Positions 8,587 through 21,163 are shown, counted from the first letter of the stretch. The stretch: DNA of 46,629 nucleotides from an uncultured Eubacteriales bacterium (GCA_902790495.1 CADASK010000022.1:1-46629), one strand, 5' to 3'. Translations and numbers: made by a program. The notes: generated by a model not told the origin, from the sequence alone.

Positions 8587-8615
8587 ATTGTAGCACGCGC
8601 AGGCTCGGGTGTCAA
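8587..8615 (-). promoter_or_regulatory. Promoter for rplJ-rplL
   Basis: Minus-strand TTGACA (8615-8610), 17 bases, TACAAT (8592-8587). Near-consensus, placing the transcript start at the beginning of the L10 leader. Confidence 0.9.
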
Positions 8616-8721
8616 GAGCGAATTTGCCTGTTTTCGCCCTTTTCGCCGCGCTTTCTGCTGCGATTTCCCGCGCCTGTGCTGTCGTAGGGGATTCCGGGCC
8701 GCCCGACGCGGAAAGGGGGTA

Positions 8722-8766
8722 AGAAAAAGCGACACCTCTGAGCCTGTTTCAGCATCAGAGGTGTCG
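8722..8766 (-). terminator. Terminator after tRNA-Trp
   Basis: Minus-strand hairpin with arms CGACACCTCTGA and TCAGAGGTGTCG (8766-8755 and 8741-8730), followed by TTTTTCTT. It separates the tRNA unit from the rplJ promoter. Confidence 0.9.
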
Positions 8767-8771
8767 TAGCG

Positions 8772-8842
8772 CAGGGGCTGAAGGATTCGAACCCTCAACA
8801 AAGGTTTTGGAGACCCACGTGTTACCATTACACCAAGCCCCT
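8772..8842 (-). tRNA. tRNA-Trp (CCA anticodon)
   Basis: Cloverleaf on the minus strand: acceptor AGGGGCT/AGCCCCT, anticodon loop CTCCAAA giving CCA, T-arm GAGGG-TTCGAAT-CCTTC, discriminator G. The 3' CCA is not encoded. Confidence 0.95.
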
Positions 8843-8852
8843 AACAGATTTG

Positions 8853-8881
8853 AGTCTACCACATCAGCGCCCGTTTGTCAA
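8853..8881 (-). promoter_or_regulatory. Promoter for tRNA-Trp
   Basis: Minus-strand TTGACA (8881-8876), 17 bases, TAGACT (8858-8853), about ten bases before the tRNA. Confidence 0.85.
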
Positions 8882-9015
8882 GAGCGAGTTTTGTGTCTTT
8901 GGGCATCCGAAAGATGGCAAATCCTGGAACAGGGTGTAGGTGCTGCTGACGCAGGCCAGCGGGCGACGGAAAGGCTGCGCGGGAATTTGTCATGAAATTG
9001 TCGTTCTCTTCCGTA

Positions 9016-9044
9016 TTGAAATGACGCTGATTCTATGGTACAAT
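9016..9044 (+). promoter_or_regulatory. Promoter of the ATP synthase operon
   Basis: TTGAAA (9016-9021), 17 bases, TACAAT (9039-9044), about 20 bases before the first gene. It is the only strong promoter seen ahead of the ten-gene operon. Confidence 0.85.
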
Positions 9045-9065
9045 GATAGTTGGTGGTGGTTTGGT

Positions 9066-9320
9066 ATGAAGGATCTCAACCTCCTGGTATGGATCACCCA
9101 GCTGGGCCTCACGGTGGCCGCGCCGCTGGCGGGCTTTACGCTGGTGGGGCTCTGGCTGCGCAGCCAGTTCGGCCTGGGCAAGTGGGTCGTGATCGTCGGC
9201 TGCGCGGTGGGCTTCATCTCCGCCGTGACCGGCCTGCGCTCCACCCTCAGGATGCTGGGGGACATGGAGGCGCGCAAGGATCAGCCCAAGCCGCCCGCCT
9301 CCTTCAATGAGCACGAGTGA
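9066..9320 (+). CDS. atpZ: AtpZ/AtpI-type small membrane protein of the F0F1 operon
   Basis: 84-residue protein with two membrane segments (WITQLGLTVAAPLAGFTLVGLWL and KWVVIVGCAVGFISAVTGL) and a short charged tail. This layout and its place as first gene of the atp operon match the AtpZ family (PF09527), small proteins thought to help F0 assembly or Mg2+/Ca2+ uptake. The start at 9066 is the ATG right behind the promoter at 9016-9044; upstream codons in the same frame lie before that promoter. The ribosome binding site (GGTGGTGG) is weak. Confidence 0.75.
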   Translation: MKDLNLLVWITQLGLTVAAPLAGFTLVGLWLRSQFGLGKWVVIVGCAVGFISAVTGLRSTLRMLGDMEARKDQPKPPASFNEHE

Positions 9321-9330
9321 CACTCAGCCG

Positions 9331-9347
9331 CGGGAGAGACTCTCCCG
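9331..9347 (+). other. Small hairpin between atpZ and atpI
   Basis: CGGGAGA-GAC-TCTCCCG is a perfect seven-pair hairpin; TTTT follows only after nine more bases. It may be an mRNA processing or stability element in the operon rather than a terminator. Confidence 0.4.
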
Positions 9348-9371
9348 AAGCGATTGTTTTAAGGAAAGAAC

Positions 9372-9770
9372 ATGGACGCACGCAAAGAAATCCTGCGGCA
9401 GACGCTGACCGTATGCATCGGCGAGGTGATCTGCGTCGCGCTGATGTACGGGGTGTTTGCCCTCGCCGGCAGGCTGGACGGTCCCGTTCTGCTGGGCGGC
9501 GCGGTCGGTCTGGCCCTGGCTGTGGGCAATTTTTTCTTGATGGCGCTCAACGCGGACGCCGCGGCCAACCGCGCGGTCAACCAGGATGTGCAGGGCGGCA
9601 AAAAGCTGATGACCACCTCCTACATCCTGCGCCTGGCCCTGATCTTCGGCATCCTGCTGCTGCTGGTGCGCAGCGGCGTGTGCAACGCCATCGCCAGCAT
9701 TGTGCCGCTGGCCCTGGTGCGATGGATTCTGACGGCAGCCGAATTCTTCAGCAAGAAAGGAGGTGCGTAG
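9372..9770 (+). CDS. atpI: ATP synthase subunit I
   Basis: 132-residue membrane protein with four hydrophobic segments (VCIGEVICVALMYGVFALAG, LLGGAVGLALAVGNFFLMAL, YILRLALIFGILLLLV and the C-terminal IVPLALVRWIL). This fits the ATP synthase I chain (PF03899), which assists c-ring assembly. The short charged N-terminus and the basic GGKKLMTTSYILR loop fit the family. AAGGAAAG precedes the ATG. It lies between atpZ and atpB, and its end carries AAAGGAGG, the binding site for atpB. Confidence 0.85.
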   Translation: MDARKEILRQTLTVCIGEVICVALMYGVFALAGRLDGPVLLGGAVGLALAVGNFFLMALNADAAANRAVNQDVQGGKKLMTTSYILRLALIFGILLLLVRSGVCNAIASIVPLALVRWILTAAEFFSKKGGA

Positions 9771-9775
9771 AACAA

Positions 9776-11025
<1,250 letters not shown>

Positions 11026-11067
11026 GCGAGGCTCGTCGCCATCTGACTACGAGAGGAGCGAAACAGA

Positions 11068-11574
11068 GTGGGTCAGTTTGAAGGTTTTATTGGCGTTGAT
11101 TTCTGGACAGCGCTCTTTGTGCTTTTGAACACCCTCGCCATCTTCTTCGTCGCGCGCAAGTTCCTGTTCAACCCCGTGCACAAGATGATCACGGACCGCC
11201 AGCAGGAGATCGACGGCATGTACGCCGACGCGGGCAAGGCTAAGGAGAGCGCGGAGGCCCTCGCCGCCGAATACCAGCAGAAGCTGGCGGACGCGCAGGC
11301 CACCTCCGAGCGCCTGGTCAAGGAGGCCGTGTCCCGCGGGCAGAGCCGCGAGGAGGAGATCGTGCGCGAGGCCAACGCCGAAGCCGCCGCGATCCTTGAC
11401 AAGGCCGCCAGCGACGTAGCGCTCGAGAAGAAAAAGGCGGTCAATGACGCCAAGAACGAGATTTCCTCCATGGCGCTGGCCATCGCCGAGAAGGTTGTCG
11501 GGCGCGAGCTGGGCAGCAAGGATCAGAAGGCGCTGGTGGATCAATTCATTGACGAGCTGGGTGATAACACATGA
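11068..11574 (+). CDS. atpF: ATP synthase F0 subunit b
   Basis: Peripheral stalk subunit, 168 residues. One N-terminal membrane helix (FWTALFVLLNTLAIFFVAR) with the typical FLFNPVHKMITDRQQEI join, then a long Ala/Glu/Lys-rich coiled coil (about residues 40-150). The start is GTG at 11068 behind GAGAGGAGCG. The stop overlaps the atpH start in ATGA, suggesting coupled translation of b and delta, which touch in the complex. Confidence 0.96.
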   Translation: MGQFEGFIGVDFWTALFVLLNTLAIFFVARKFLFNPVHKMITDRQQEIDGMYADAGKAKESAEALAAEYQQKLADAQATSERLVKEAVSRGQSREEEIVREANAEAAAILDKAASDVALEKKKAVNDAKNEISSMALAIAEKVVGRELGSKDQKALVDQFIDELGDNT

Positions 11575-12110
11575 CGCGCATGGAAAACGAGTACGCGCAG
11601 GCGCTGTTCTCCCTGGCACAGGATGAGGGCCTGAGCGAGCGCATCCTCGGCGAACTGGGCGTCGTCGAAAAGACGCTGGACGAGGAGCCCGGCCTCACGC
11701 GCATCCTGGCCGCGCCGAATCTGCCCAAGGAGGAGCGCTGCGCCATCCTGGACAAGTGCTACGGCGAGGCCAAAACGCATCCCTACGTCCTCAACTTCAT
11801 GAAGCTGATGACCGAGAAGGGCTATGCGCGCCACATCGCAGCGTGCTGCAAAGCTTACCGCGATCTCTACAACGAAGCCAACGGCATCCTCGAGGTGCGC
11901 GCCGTGACCGCCGTCTCCCTCACCGGGGAGCAGGCCGAGCGTCTTCAGACGAAGCTCGAGAAGATGACCGGCAAGCGCGTCCAGCTGACCAATCGCGTTG
12001 ACGAGGGCGTGCTGGGCGGCGTGCGGCTGGACTACGACGGCAAGCGCGTGGACGACACGGTGCGCCATCGCCTGGACGCCGTGCGCACACTGCTGACATC
12101 GGGTGTCTGA
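11571..12110 (+). CDS. atpH: ATP synthase F1 subunit delta
   Basis: Links the b stalk to the top of the alpha3beta3 head. 179 residues, standard length, with the N-terminal helical domain (ENEYAQALFSLAQDEGLSER) and the C-terminal family signature (GVLGGVRLDYDGKRVDDTVR). Translation is coupled to atpF through a four-base overlap. Unusually, about 250 bases separate its stop from atpA; these hold a structured repeat copy. Confidence 0.96.
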   Translation: MTRMENEYAQALFSLAQDEGLSERILGELGVVEKTLDEEPGLTRILAAPNLPKEERCAILDKCYGEAKTHPYVLNFMKLMTEKGYARHIAACCKAYRDLYNEANGILEVRAVTAVSLTGEQAERLQTKLEKMTGKRVQLTNRVDEGVLGGVRLDYDGKRVDDTVRHRLDAVRTLLTSGV

Positions 12111-12150
12111 ACATACTTCAATACCAGCCTATGCTGTTCTCCACAGGACA

Positions 12151-12295
12151 GCGGGCGAAGGTTTCCAAATGGGCGCCGAACGCCCGGAAAACTCCACAGT
12201 GTGGAGTTTTCAGTGAGGCGAAAGCGGCAGCGACATGACCGCAAAGCCCTTTGGTCGCCGCCCGCAGGCGGCGAAACTCCAACTGTCGTTTGACA
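12151..12295 (+). repeat. Structured intergenic repeat, copy A (within atp operon)
   Basis: First of three related copies. Nested stems: GCGGGC (12151) with a later GCCCGC; CCAAA.GGGC with GCCC.TTTGG; a small GGGCG-CCGAA-CGCCC hairpin; the near-perfect palindrome GAAAACTCCAC/GTGTGGAGTTTTC (12187-12211); and a perfect CGCCGCC-CGCA-GGCGGCG hairpin near 12256-12273. It fills most of the atpH-atpA gap. It contains no convincing gene. Confidence 0.75.
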
Positions 12296-12361
12296 GTCAT
12301 GAGAGAAGCGTGCAGACCACCCGAACCCCAAAACCACGCTTTGAAAGAAAGCAGGGAACAT

Positions 12362-13879
<1,518 letters not shown>

Positions 13880-13889
13880 GGAGGCAAGC

Positions 13890-16568
<2,679 letters not shown>

Positions 16569-16580
16569 CGGCATTTATAC

Positions 16581-16616
16581 ACCCGGCAGCTGCATCAAAC
16601 GGCTGCCGGGTGTTTT
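16581..16616 (+). terminator. Terminator of the atp operon
   Basis: Perfect ten-pair stem ACCCGGCAGC (16581-16590) with GCTGCCGGGT (16602-16611), then GTTTT. Confidence 0.9.
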
Positions 16617-16733
16617 GCTGCGGACTGCGGGGAAGGGTGGTGGATCTCCTGCGGAAGGCTGTCTGCGTGCTTACGATCAGCAGGAGGACGCGCGCATGGT
16701 CTGCGACCTGTAAAAATTACCAGTGAAAAGGCC

Positions 16734-16762
16734 TTGCAAAAGTGCCGTGTTTCTGCTATAAT
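16734..16762 (+). promoter_or_regulatory. Promoter for the tRNA-Thr/tRNA-Pro unit
   Basis: TTGCAA (16734-16739), 17 bases, TATAAT (16757-16762), 17 bases before the first tRNA. Confidence 0.85.
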
Positions 16763-16778
16763 AGATAAGGTCAACCGC

Positions 16779-16851
16779 GCCGATATAGCTCAGTTGGTAG
16801 AGCGATTGATTCGTAATCAGTAGGTCATGGGTTCGAGTCCCATTATCGGCT
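16779..16851 (+). tRNA. tRNA-Thr (CGT anticodon)
   Basis: Acceptor GCCGATA/TATCGGC, D-arm GCTC..GAGC, anticodon loop TTCGTAA, T-loop TTCGAGT, discriminator T. CCA is not encoded. Reads ACG codons, frequent in this GC-rich DNA. Confidence 0.95.
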
Positions 16852-16858
16852 CTGATGA

Positions 16859-16932
16859 CGAGGTGTAGCGCAGTTTGGTAGCGCGTTTGGTTCGGGACCA
16901 AAAGGCCGCGGGTTCGAATCCCGCCACTTCGA
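16859..16932 (+). tRNA. tRNA-Pro (CGG anticodon)
   Basis: Acceptor CGAGGTG/CACTTCG with one G-T pair, anticodon stem TTTGG/CCAAA around loop TTCGGGA, T-loop TTCGAAT, discriminator A. Seven bases after tRNA-Thr, so co-transcribed. Confidence 0.95.
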
Positions 16933-16934
16933 CT

Positions 16935-16976
16935 CGTGGAAGCTTTGCAGATCAAGGCTTCCACGGTTTTGCTTTT
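16935..16976 (+). terminator. Terminator of the tRNA-Thr/Pro unit
   Basis: Stem CGTGGAAGC (16935-16943) with GCTTCCACG (16957-16965), followed by GTTTTGCTTTT. Confidence 0.9.
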
Positions 16977-17019
16977 GGCGGTTTTACCGCTTGTCAAATA
17001 CCCGGTTTCCCATCCTGCT

Positions 17020-17065
17020 CGATACCGATGAGGTCATTGACAAATTCACGGTATCGTGATATTTT
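17020..17065 (+). promoter_or_regulatory. Promoter with inverted-repeat operator for the DUF4160/DUF2442 pair
   Basis: TTGACA (17037-17042), 17 bases, TATTTT (17060-17065). The perfect inverted repeat CGATACCG (17020-17027) / CGGTATCG (17049-17056) straddles the -35 box. This is the layout expected of an operator bound by an autorepressing antitoxin-like protein; the HTH-bearing second gene is the obvious candidate, by inference. Confidence 0.6.
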
Positions 17066-17090
17066 CAATGGGGAGAAGGAAGTGTAGCCT

Positions 17091-17345
17091 GTGCCGGTAT
17101 TGTCGCGCTTTTATGGCATCGCGATTCGTATGTATTTTATCCAGGCTGAGCACAACCCGCCGCATGTCCACGCCATCTATGGTGACAACACGGCGGAAAT
17201 CACCATTCATGAGGGGAAGGTGCTGGAAGGGCATTTGCCACCGAAAGCCCTGGCCATGGTCCAGGAATGGATTCAGCTCAATCAGGAGGCATTGCTGCAG
17301 ATCTGGGAGACTCAGGAGTTCAAGGCTCTCGACCCGCTGGAATGA
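17091..17345 (+). CDS. DUF4160 domain protein
   Basis: 84 residues matching DUF4160: MPVLSRFYGIAIRMYF, then EHNPPHVHAIYGDNTAEITI (the conserved HxPPHxH stretch) and GHLPPKALAMVQEWI. The biochemical role is unknown. Such proteins are usually encoded next to a DUF2442 protein, as here, and the pair is often listed as toxin-antitoxin-like. The start is GTG at 17091, twelve bases after AGAAGGA. Base composition is lower in GC than flanking genes, which hints at acquisition by transfer. Confidence 0.85.
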   Translation: MPVLSRFYGIAIRMYFIQAEHNPPHVHAIYGDNTAEITIHEGKVLEGHLPPKALAMVQEWIQLNQEALLQIWETQEFKALDPLE

Positions 17346-17363
17346 CGAAGGGAGGACGTTCCT

Positions 17364-17804
17364 GTGTTCCACAAAATCAAAAGTGTCTCGGCTATGCCGG
17401 ATTACGTATTGTATGTACAGTTTTCTGAAGGCGTCTCGAAAAAGTATGATTTGAAGCCGCTTTTCAAAAAGTATCCCATGTTTCGGCCGCTTCAGGAGCA
17501 TCCGGAGCTTTTTGCCTCCGCGGAGGTCGATGTGGGAGGCTATGGCGTCATCTGGGGAGATGACATCGACATTGCCTGTGATGAATTGTTTTACAACGGC
17601 CAGACCATTCAGACACCGTTTGACGGGCTGATTGCCTTCAGCGACGCGACACAGCTGTGGGGACTCAACGAGAGCACGCTGCGGAAAGCGATCGCATATG
17701 GAAAGCTGATGAATGGAATCGACGTCTGCAAATTCGGCAAGCAATGGATTATCTCCAAATCGGCCATGGAACGCGAGTACGGCTTGCCGAAGGAAAGCGC
17801 ATAA
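17364..17804 (+). CDS. DUF2442 protein with C-terminal helix-turn-helix
   Basis: 146 residues. The N-terminal 80 residues fit DUF2442 (DYVLYVQFSEGVSKKYDLKP, VDVGGYGVIWGDDIDIACDE). The C-terminal 50 residues look like a MerR/excisionase-type DNA-binding fold (LNESTLRKAIAYGKL, then FGKQWIISKSAMEREYG). The combination suggests the DNA-binding, antitoxin-like partner of the upstream DUF4160 protein. GTG start behind GGGAGGA, 18 bases after the first gene. Lower GC than neighbours. The same frame continues after the stop for 24 more codons (to 17879). Confidence 0.8.
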   Translation: MFHKIKSVSAMPDYVLYVQFSEGVSKKYDLKPLFKKYPMFRPLQEHPELFASAEVDVGGYGVIWGDDIDIACDELFYNGQTIQTPFDGLIAFSDATQLWGLNESTLRKAIAYGKLMNGIDVCKFGKQWIISKSAMEREYGLPKESA

Positions 17805-17879
17805 GCCGTCTTCATGCACGGCATCGACGCCAGCTACCGGTATGAAGGGTATGCCCGATATAAGACGGAGGAAGTGTAA
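17805..17879 (+). pseudogene. Possible short coding remnant after the DUF2442 gene
   Basis: Directly after the TAA at 17802-17804 the same frame stays open for 24 codons (including MHGIDASYRYEGYARYKTEE) and ends in TAA at 17877-17879. The composition is protein-like and there is an internal ATG at 17814, but no ribosome binding site. It may be the end of a lost gene or a read-through extension; no family was recognised. Confidence 0.25.
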
Positions 17880-17906
17880 ACGCCCGACCCATGCTGAGGA
17901 TTCAGG

Positions 17907-18872
17907 ATGAGCTACATTCATGTCGAGCATTTGAGCAAGAGCTTTCAGATCCGCAAAAAGCGGGAACAGGGAAAGCTTCTGCGCGAGAAGCAAACGATCC
18001 GGGCCCTGGAGGACGTCTCCTTCGAGATTGAACAGGGAGAGCTGATCGGATACATCGGGCCGAACGGTGCGGGGAAGTCCACGACGGTCAAAATCCTCTC
18101 CGGCATCCTGACGCCGGACGGCGGGGAAGCCCTGGTCGGCGGACGGATTCCCTGGAGGAACCGCAAGGAGTATGTGCAGCACATCGGCGTCGTCTTCGGC
18201 CAGCGGATGCAGCTGTGGTGGGATGTGCCGATCCTGGAGAGCTACAGCCTGCTGCGGGATATCTACCGGGTGCCGGAGACGGCCTATCAGAAACGGCTGG
18301 GGGAACTCACGGAGGCGCTGAACCTGGGCGAGCTGCTGCGGACGCCGCTTCGTCAGCTGAGCCTCGGACAGCGGATGCGGGCGGAGCTGTGCGGCTCGCT
18401 GCTGCATCAGCCGGAGATTCTGTTTTTGGACGAGCCGACCATCGGCCTGGACGCGGTCAGCAAGCTGGCGCTCCGGGATTTCCTGAGATGGGAGAACCGG
18501 GAGCACCGCACCACCATCCTCCTGACGACCCACGACATGGAGGACATCGCCGCCCTGTGCGCCCGCGTGATGGTGCTGGGCCATGGTCGGAAGCTGTACG
18601 ATGGCTCGCTGCAGGAGCTGCTGCACCGGTATGACCGGACGCGAACCGTGGACATCCGCTACGACGCCGACGGGATTCTGCCTACGCTGCCCGACTCCGT
18701 CGCCGTGCAGCGGGAGGGGGATGGGCTTCGCCTGACCTATCAGCCGGAGAAGCTGGCGACCGCGGAGCTGCTGGCTCTGCTGCAGCAGGCGGGCCCGATC
18801 CGGGAGATGACGGTGCAGCCGCAAAACATCGATCACCTGATCGCCGACATGTATCGGGAGATGGGCCTATGA
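17907..18872 (+). CDS. ABC-2 type exporter ATP-binding protein (NatA-like, COG4586 type)
   Basis: ATPase of an exporter, 321 residues. Walker A GPNGAGKST at 51-59, signature LSLGQRMRAEL, Walker B LFLDEPTIGLD and switch His in TTHDMED. The long N-terminal insert between strand 1 and the core (KKREQGKLLREKQTIRALED) and the Q-loop VFGQRMQLWWDVP are typical of the COG4586 subgroup, which is coupled to two ABC-2 permeases of COG4587 and COG3694 type as found here. GAGG seven bases before the ATG. The stop overlaps the next start. Substrate unknown. Confidence 0.92.
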   Translation: MSYIHVEHLSKSFQIRKKREQGKLLREKQTIRALEDVSFEIEQGELIGYIGPNGAGKSTTVKILSGILTPDGGEALVGGRIPWRNRKEYVQHIGVVFGQRMQLWWDVPILESYSLLRDIYRVPETAYQKRLGELTEALNLGELLRTPLRQLSLGQRMRAELCGSLLHQPEILFLDEPTIGLDAVSKLALRDFLRWENREHRTTILLTTHDMEDIAALCARVMVLGHGRKLYDGSLQELLHRYDRTRTVDIRYDADGILPTLPDSVAVQREGDGLRLTYQPEKLATAELLALLQQAGPIREMTVQPQNIDHLIADMYREMGL

Positions 18873-19660
18873 AAGCATATCTTTCCGTCTTCCGGATGCG
18901 CCTGCGCATGGAGACGCAGTACCGTGGCGCGGTGCTGGGCGGCGTCGTGTGCCAGATCTTCTTCGGCCTGATCCTGATCGCCGTGTACCGCGCGCTGTAC
19001 GCGGGAAAGCCCCAGAGCCTGCCCCTGGCTCACGTCACTACCTATGTGTGGCTCCAGCAGGCGTTTTTCCGGATGCTGCTTTCGTCCGACGCCGAGCTGA
19101 TGGACAAGGTGCGCACCGGCGGAATCGCCTATGATCTCTGCAGGCCGGTGCATCTGTACGGGTTCTACTACGCGCGGATACTCGCGCAGAAGCTGATGGG
19201 CAGCCTCCTCCGGGCGCTGCCGATGCTGGTGTTTGCGGCGCTGCTGCCGGAGGGCTGGGGGATCGCGCTGCCCGCGTCCGTGCCCGCGCTGGCGCTGTCC
19301 CTGGCGGCGCTGCTGCTGGGCCTGTGCTGCGTGTGCGCCATGGAGAACATCACCATGGCCTTCACCATGCGGACGCTGGACCCGAGAGGCTTCCAGGCCA
19401 TGCTGAATCTGCTGATGATGATCCTGAGCGGCAGCCTGCTGCCCCTGACCCTGTACCCGGACAGCTGGCAGTGGGTCATCACCCTGCTGCCCTACGCCCA
19501 GATGCTGGACGCGCCGATTCGCCTCTACACCGGCGAGTATGCGCTCCCGCAGGCGCCGGGCGTGCTGCTCCTGCAGGGCGGCTGGACGGCGGTTCTGATT
19601 CTCACCGGGATGATGCTCTGGAAACGGAATCAGCGCAGGCTGATCATTCAGGGAGGCTGA
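18869..19660 (+). CDS. ABC-2 type exporter permease 1
   Basis: 263-residue membrane protein with about six hydrophobic segments, starting with a short cytoplasmic head (KAYLSVFRMRLRMETQYRGA). Position between the ATPase and a second permease, an ATGA overlap with the ATPase gene, and motifs such as WLQQAFFRMLL and GGIAYDLCRPV fit the ABC-2 family transporter proteins of COG4587 type. It is expected to pair with the next gene to form the membrane channel. Confidence 0.85.
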   Translation: MKAYLSVFRMRLRMETQYRGAVLGGVVCQIFFGLILIAVYRALYAGKPQSLPLAHVTTYVWLQQAFFRMLLSSDAELMDKVRTGGIAYDLCRPVHLYGFYYARILAQKLMGSLLRALPMLVFAALLPEGWGIALPASVPALALSLAALLLGLCCVCAMENITMAFTMRTLDPRGFQAMLNLLMMILSGSLLPLTLYPDSWQWVITLLPYAQMLDAPIRLYTGEYALPQAPGVLLLQGGWTAVLILTGMMLWKRNQRRLIIQGG

Positions 19661-19664
19661 GGGG

Positions 19665-20465
19665 ATGAACACGGTGCGTCTGTATATCCGATCCATGGGG
19701 ATCCTCCTGAAGAGCCAGCTGCAGTATCCGCTCTCCTTCCTGCTGCAGACGCTGGCCCAGCTGATCATGGAGGGCGGGGAAATGCTGGCTGTCGTCCTGC
19801 TGATGGATCGGTTCGATCACCTCCACCAGTGGACGCCGGGCGACCTGTATTTCTTCTTCGGCTTGATGTCGGTGACCTTCTACCTGGCGGAGTGCTTCGG
19901 GCGGGGCATCACCGGCAACTTCCCCTCCATGGTGCGCACAGGGCAGCTGGATACGCTGCTGATCCGGCCCCGGGGGATTCTGACCCAGGTGCTGTGCAGC
20001 GCAGTGGACCCGCGGCGGATCGCCTGCATCTTGGTCGGAACGGTCAGCCTGATCCTCGGCAGCCGGATGTCCCAGGTGGAGTGGACGGCCGCCCACGTGC
20101 TTCTGCTGACGGAGAGCATCTTCTGCGGCTTCTGGCTGATCCTCGGCCTGTTTCTGATTGAGGCGATCCTGTGCATCCACAGCGTCAAATCCGTGGAGAT
20201 CGCCAACGCCATCACCTACGGCGGGCGAAGCGCGTGCCAGTACCCGGTGGACGCCTTTCCGCGATCCCTCAGAACGCTGTTCACGGTGATCGCGCCCTTT
20301 GCGCTGGTGATGCACGTGCCTGCCTCCCGGATTCTCGGCAAGCCCATCTTCGGTTGGCCTGCCTGGACGGCCTGGATCAGCCCCCTGACGGGCCCCGCGG
20401 TTTTCGCGGTCATGATGCTACTGTTTGCAAAGGCGATGAGGTTTTACCGGTCCACGGGGAGCTGA
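19665..20465 (+). CDS. ABC-2 type exporter permease 2
   Basis: 266-residue membrane protein, about six membrane segments, with FGLMSVTFYLAECFGRGI and MVRTGQLDTLLIRPRGIL, the typical heart of COG3694-type permeases. Four bases after permease 1, with GGGAGGCTGAGGGG ahead of the ATG. With the two genes upstream it makes a complete exporter. No regulator or modification gene adjoins it, so the exported compound cannot be guessed. Confidence 0.85.
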   Translation: MNTVRLYIRSMGILLKSQLQYPLSFLLQTLAQLIMEGGEMLAVVLLMDRFDHLHQWTPGDLYFFFGLMSVTFYLAECFGRGITGNFPSMVRTGQLDTLLIRPRGILTQVLCSAVDPRRIACILVGTVSLILGSRMSQVEWTAAHVLLLTESIFCGFWLILGLFLIEAILCIHSVKSVEIANAITYGGRSACQYPVDAFPRSLRTLFTVIAPFALVMHVPASRILGKPIFGWPAWTAWISPLTGPAVFAVMMLLFAKAMRFYRSTGS

Positions 20466-20561
20466 GGAGAAAAGCTGCAGACAGTTGCTGCGGAGCCTCT
20501 GTTGCCATCAGACATTGCCAAGCAAGAAAAGCATGGCTGCTATCCCAAGACCTGGATGGTC

Positions 20562-20590
20562 TTGACTTGAGAGAGAACAGCGCGTATCCT
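20562..20590 (+). promoter_or_regulatory. Promoter for the flavodoxin gene
   Basis: TTGACT (20562-20567), 17 bases, TATCCT (20585-20590), about 50 bases before the ATG. Confidence 0.6.
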
Positions 20591-20641
20591 ATGCACAGGC
20601 TCGGCAGAACGCCGGAAATCACGATGAAGGAGCTGACGCTT

Positions 20642-21049
20642 ATGAAAATTGCAGTGAGGTACTACACAAAGACCGGAAACACGAAAAGATTGGCAGAAGC
20701 AGTGGCTCGCGCGGCAGGGGTGGAAGCGAAACCCATCAGCGAACCCTTGACGGAGAAAGTGGACCTCCTCTTCCTGGGTAACTCCTATTATGCCTTCAGC
20801 ATTGATCCGGAGGTTCGGGCATTTATCCGATCTCTGGACAAAACAAAAGTGGGCAGAATGGTGAACTTCGGCTCCGCAGCCATGCTGAATTCCACCTGGA
20901 AGAAGGTCAAGGCGGAAGCGGACAAGGTGGGGATTCCCATGGATGAGCGCGAATTCCACTGCAAGGGAGAATTCAAGGGCATTCACAAAGGCCGGCCCAA
21001 TGAAGAGGATCTCAAGGCTGCAGAAGCGTTTGTGAAGACGATTCTGTGA
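20642..21049 (+). CDS. Small flavodoxin-family protein
   Basis: 135 residues. The FMN phosphate loop YYTKTGNTKRL follows the first beta-strand MKIAVRYY, and LLFLGNSYYAF with the later MVNFGSAAM fits the flavin-edge loops of flavodoxins. Probably a one-domain electron carrier or flavin reductase partner in the cytoplasm. The ATG at 20642 follows AAGGAG; an in-frame ATG at 20624 overlaps this site. Single gene between its own promoter and the terminator at 21102. Lower GC than neighbours. Confidence 0.8.
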   Translation: MKIAVRYYTKTGNTKRLAEAVARAAGVEAKPISEPLTEKVDLLFLGNSYYAFSIDPEVRAFIRSLDKTKVGRMVNFGSAAMLNSTWKKVKAEADKVGIPMDEREFHCKGEFKGIHKGRPNEEDLKAAEAFVKTIL

Positions 21050-21101
21050 GATGACTGGCGAAGGACGCGAAAGACATCGCAAGCGTATCGTTACCAGCAA
21101 A

Positions 21102-21136
21102 AAAGCGCGTTCCATCCGAACGCGCTTTCATTTTTG
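21102..21136. terminator. Bidirectional terminator
   Basis: Stem AAAGCGCGTTC (21102-21112) with GAACGCGCTTT (21118-21128), T-run on the plus side and A-run before it, closing both the flavodoxin gene and the converging small minus-strand gene. Confidence 0.9.
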
Positions 21137-21163
21137 ATCTGCAGCTTTGCCCGCGCTGCCTGT

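Noticed and set aside
9331-9347. Hairpin after atpZ as an intrinsic terminator
   Set aside because: The T-run comes nine bases too late, and atpI-atpC have no other strong promoter, so it is more likely an internal mRNA structure.
12251-12361. N-terminal extension of atpA into the atpH-atpA gap
   Set aside because: The stretch belongs to repeat copy A; the ATG at 12362 has its own ribosome binding site and begins the family match.
16779-16932. tRNA pair as a phage attachment site
   Set aside because: A terminator follows directly and no integrase or direct repeat of a tRNA 3' end was found downstream in the window.
20171-20641. Frame upstream of the flavodoxin start as part of the protein
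   Set aside because: It runs antiparallel in content to the ABC permease region and includes the flavodoxin promoter; FMN-loop homology begins at 20642.
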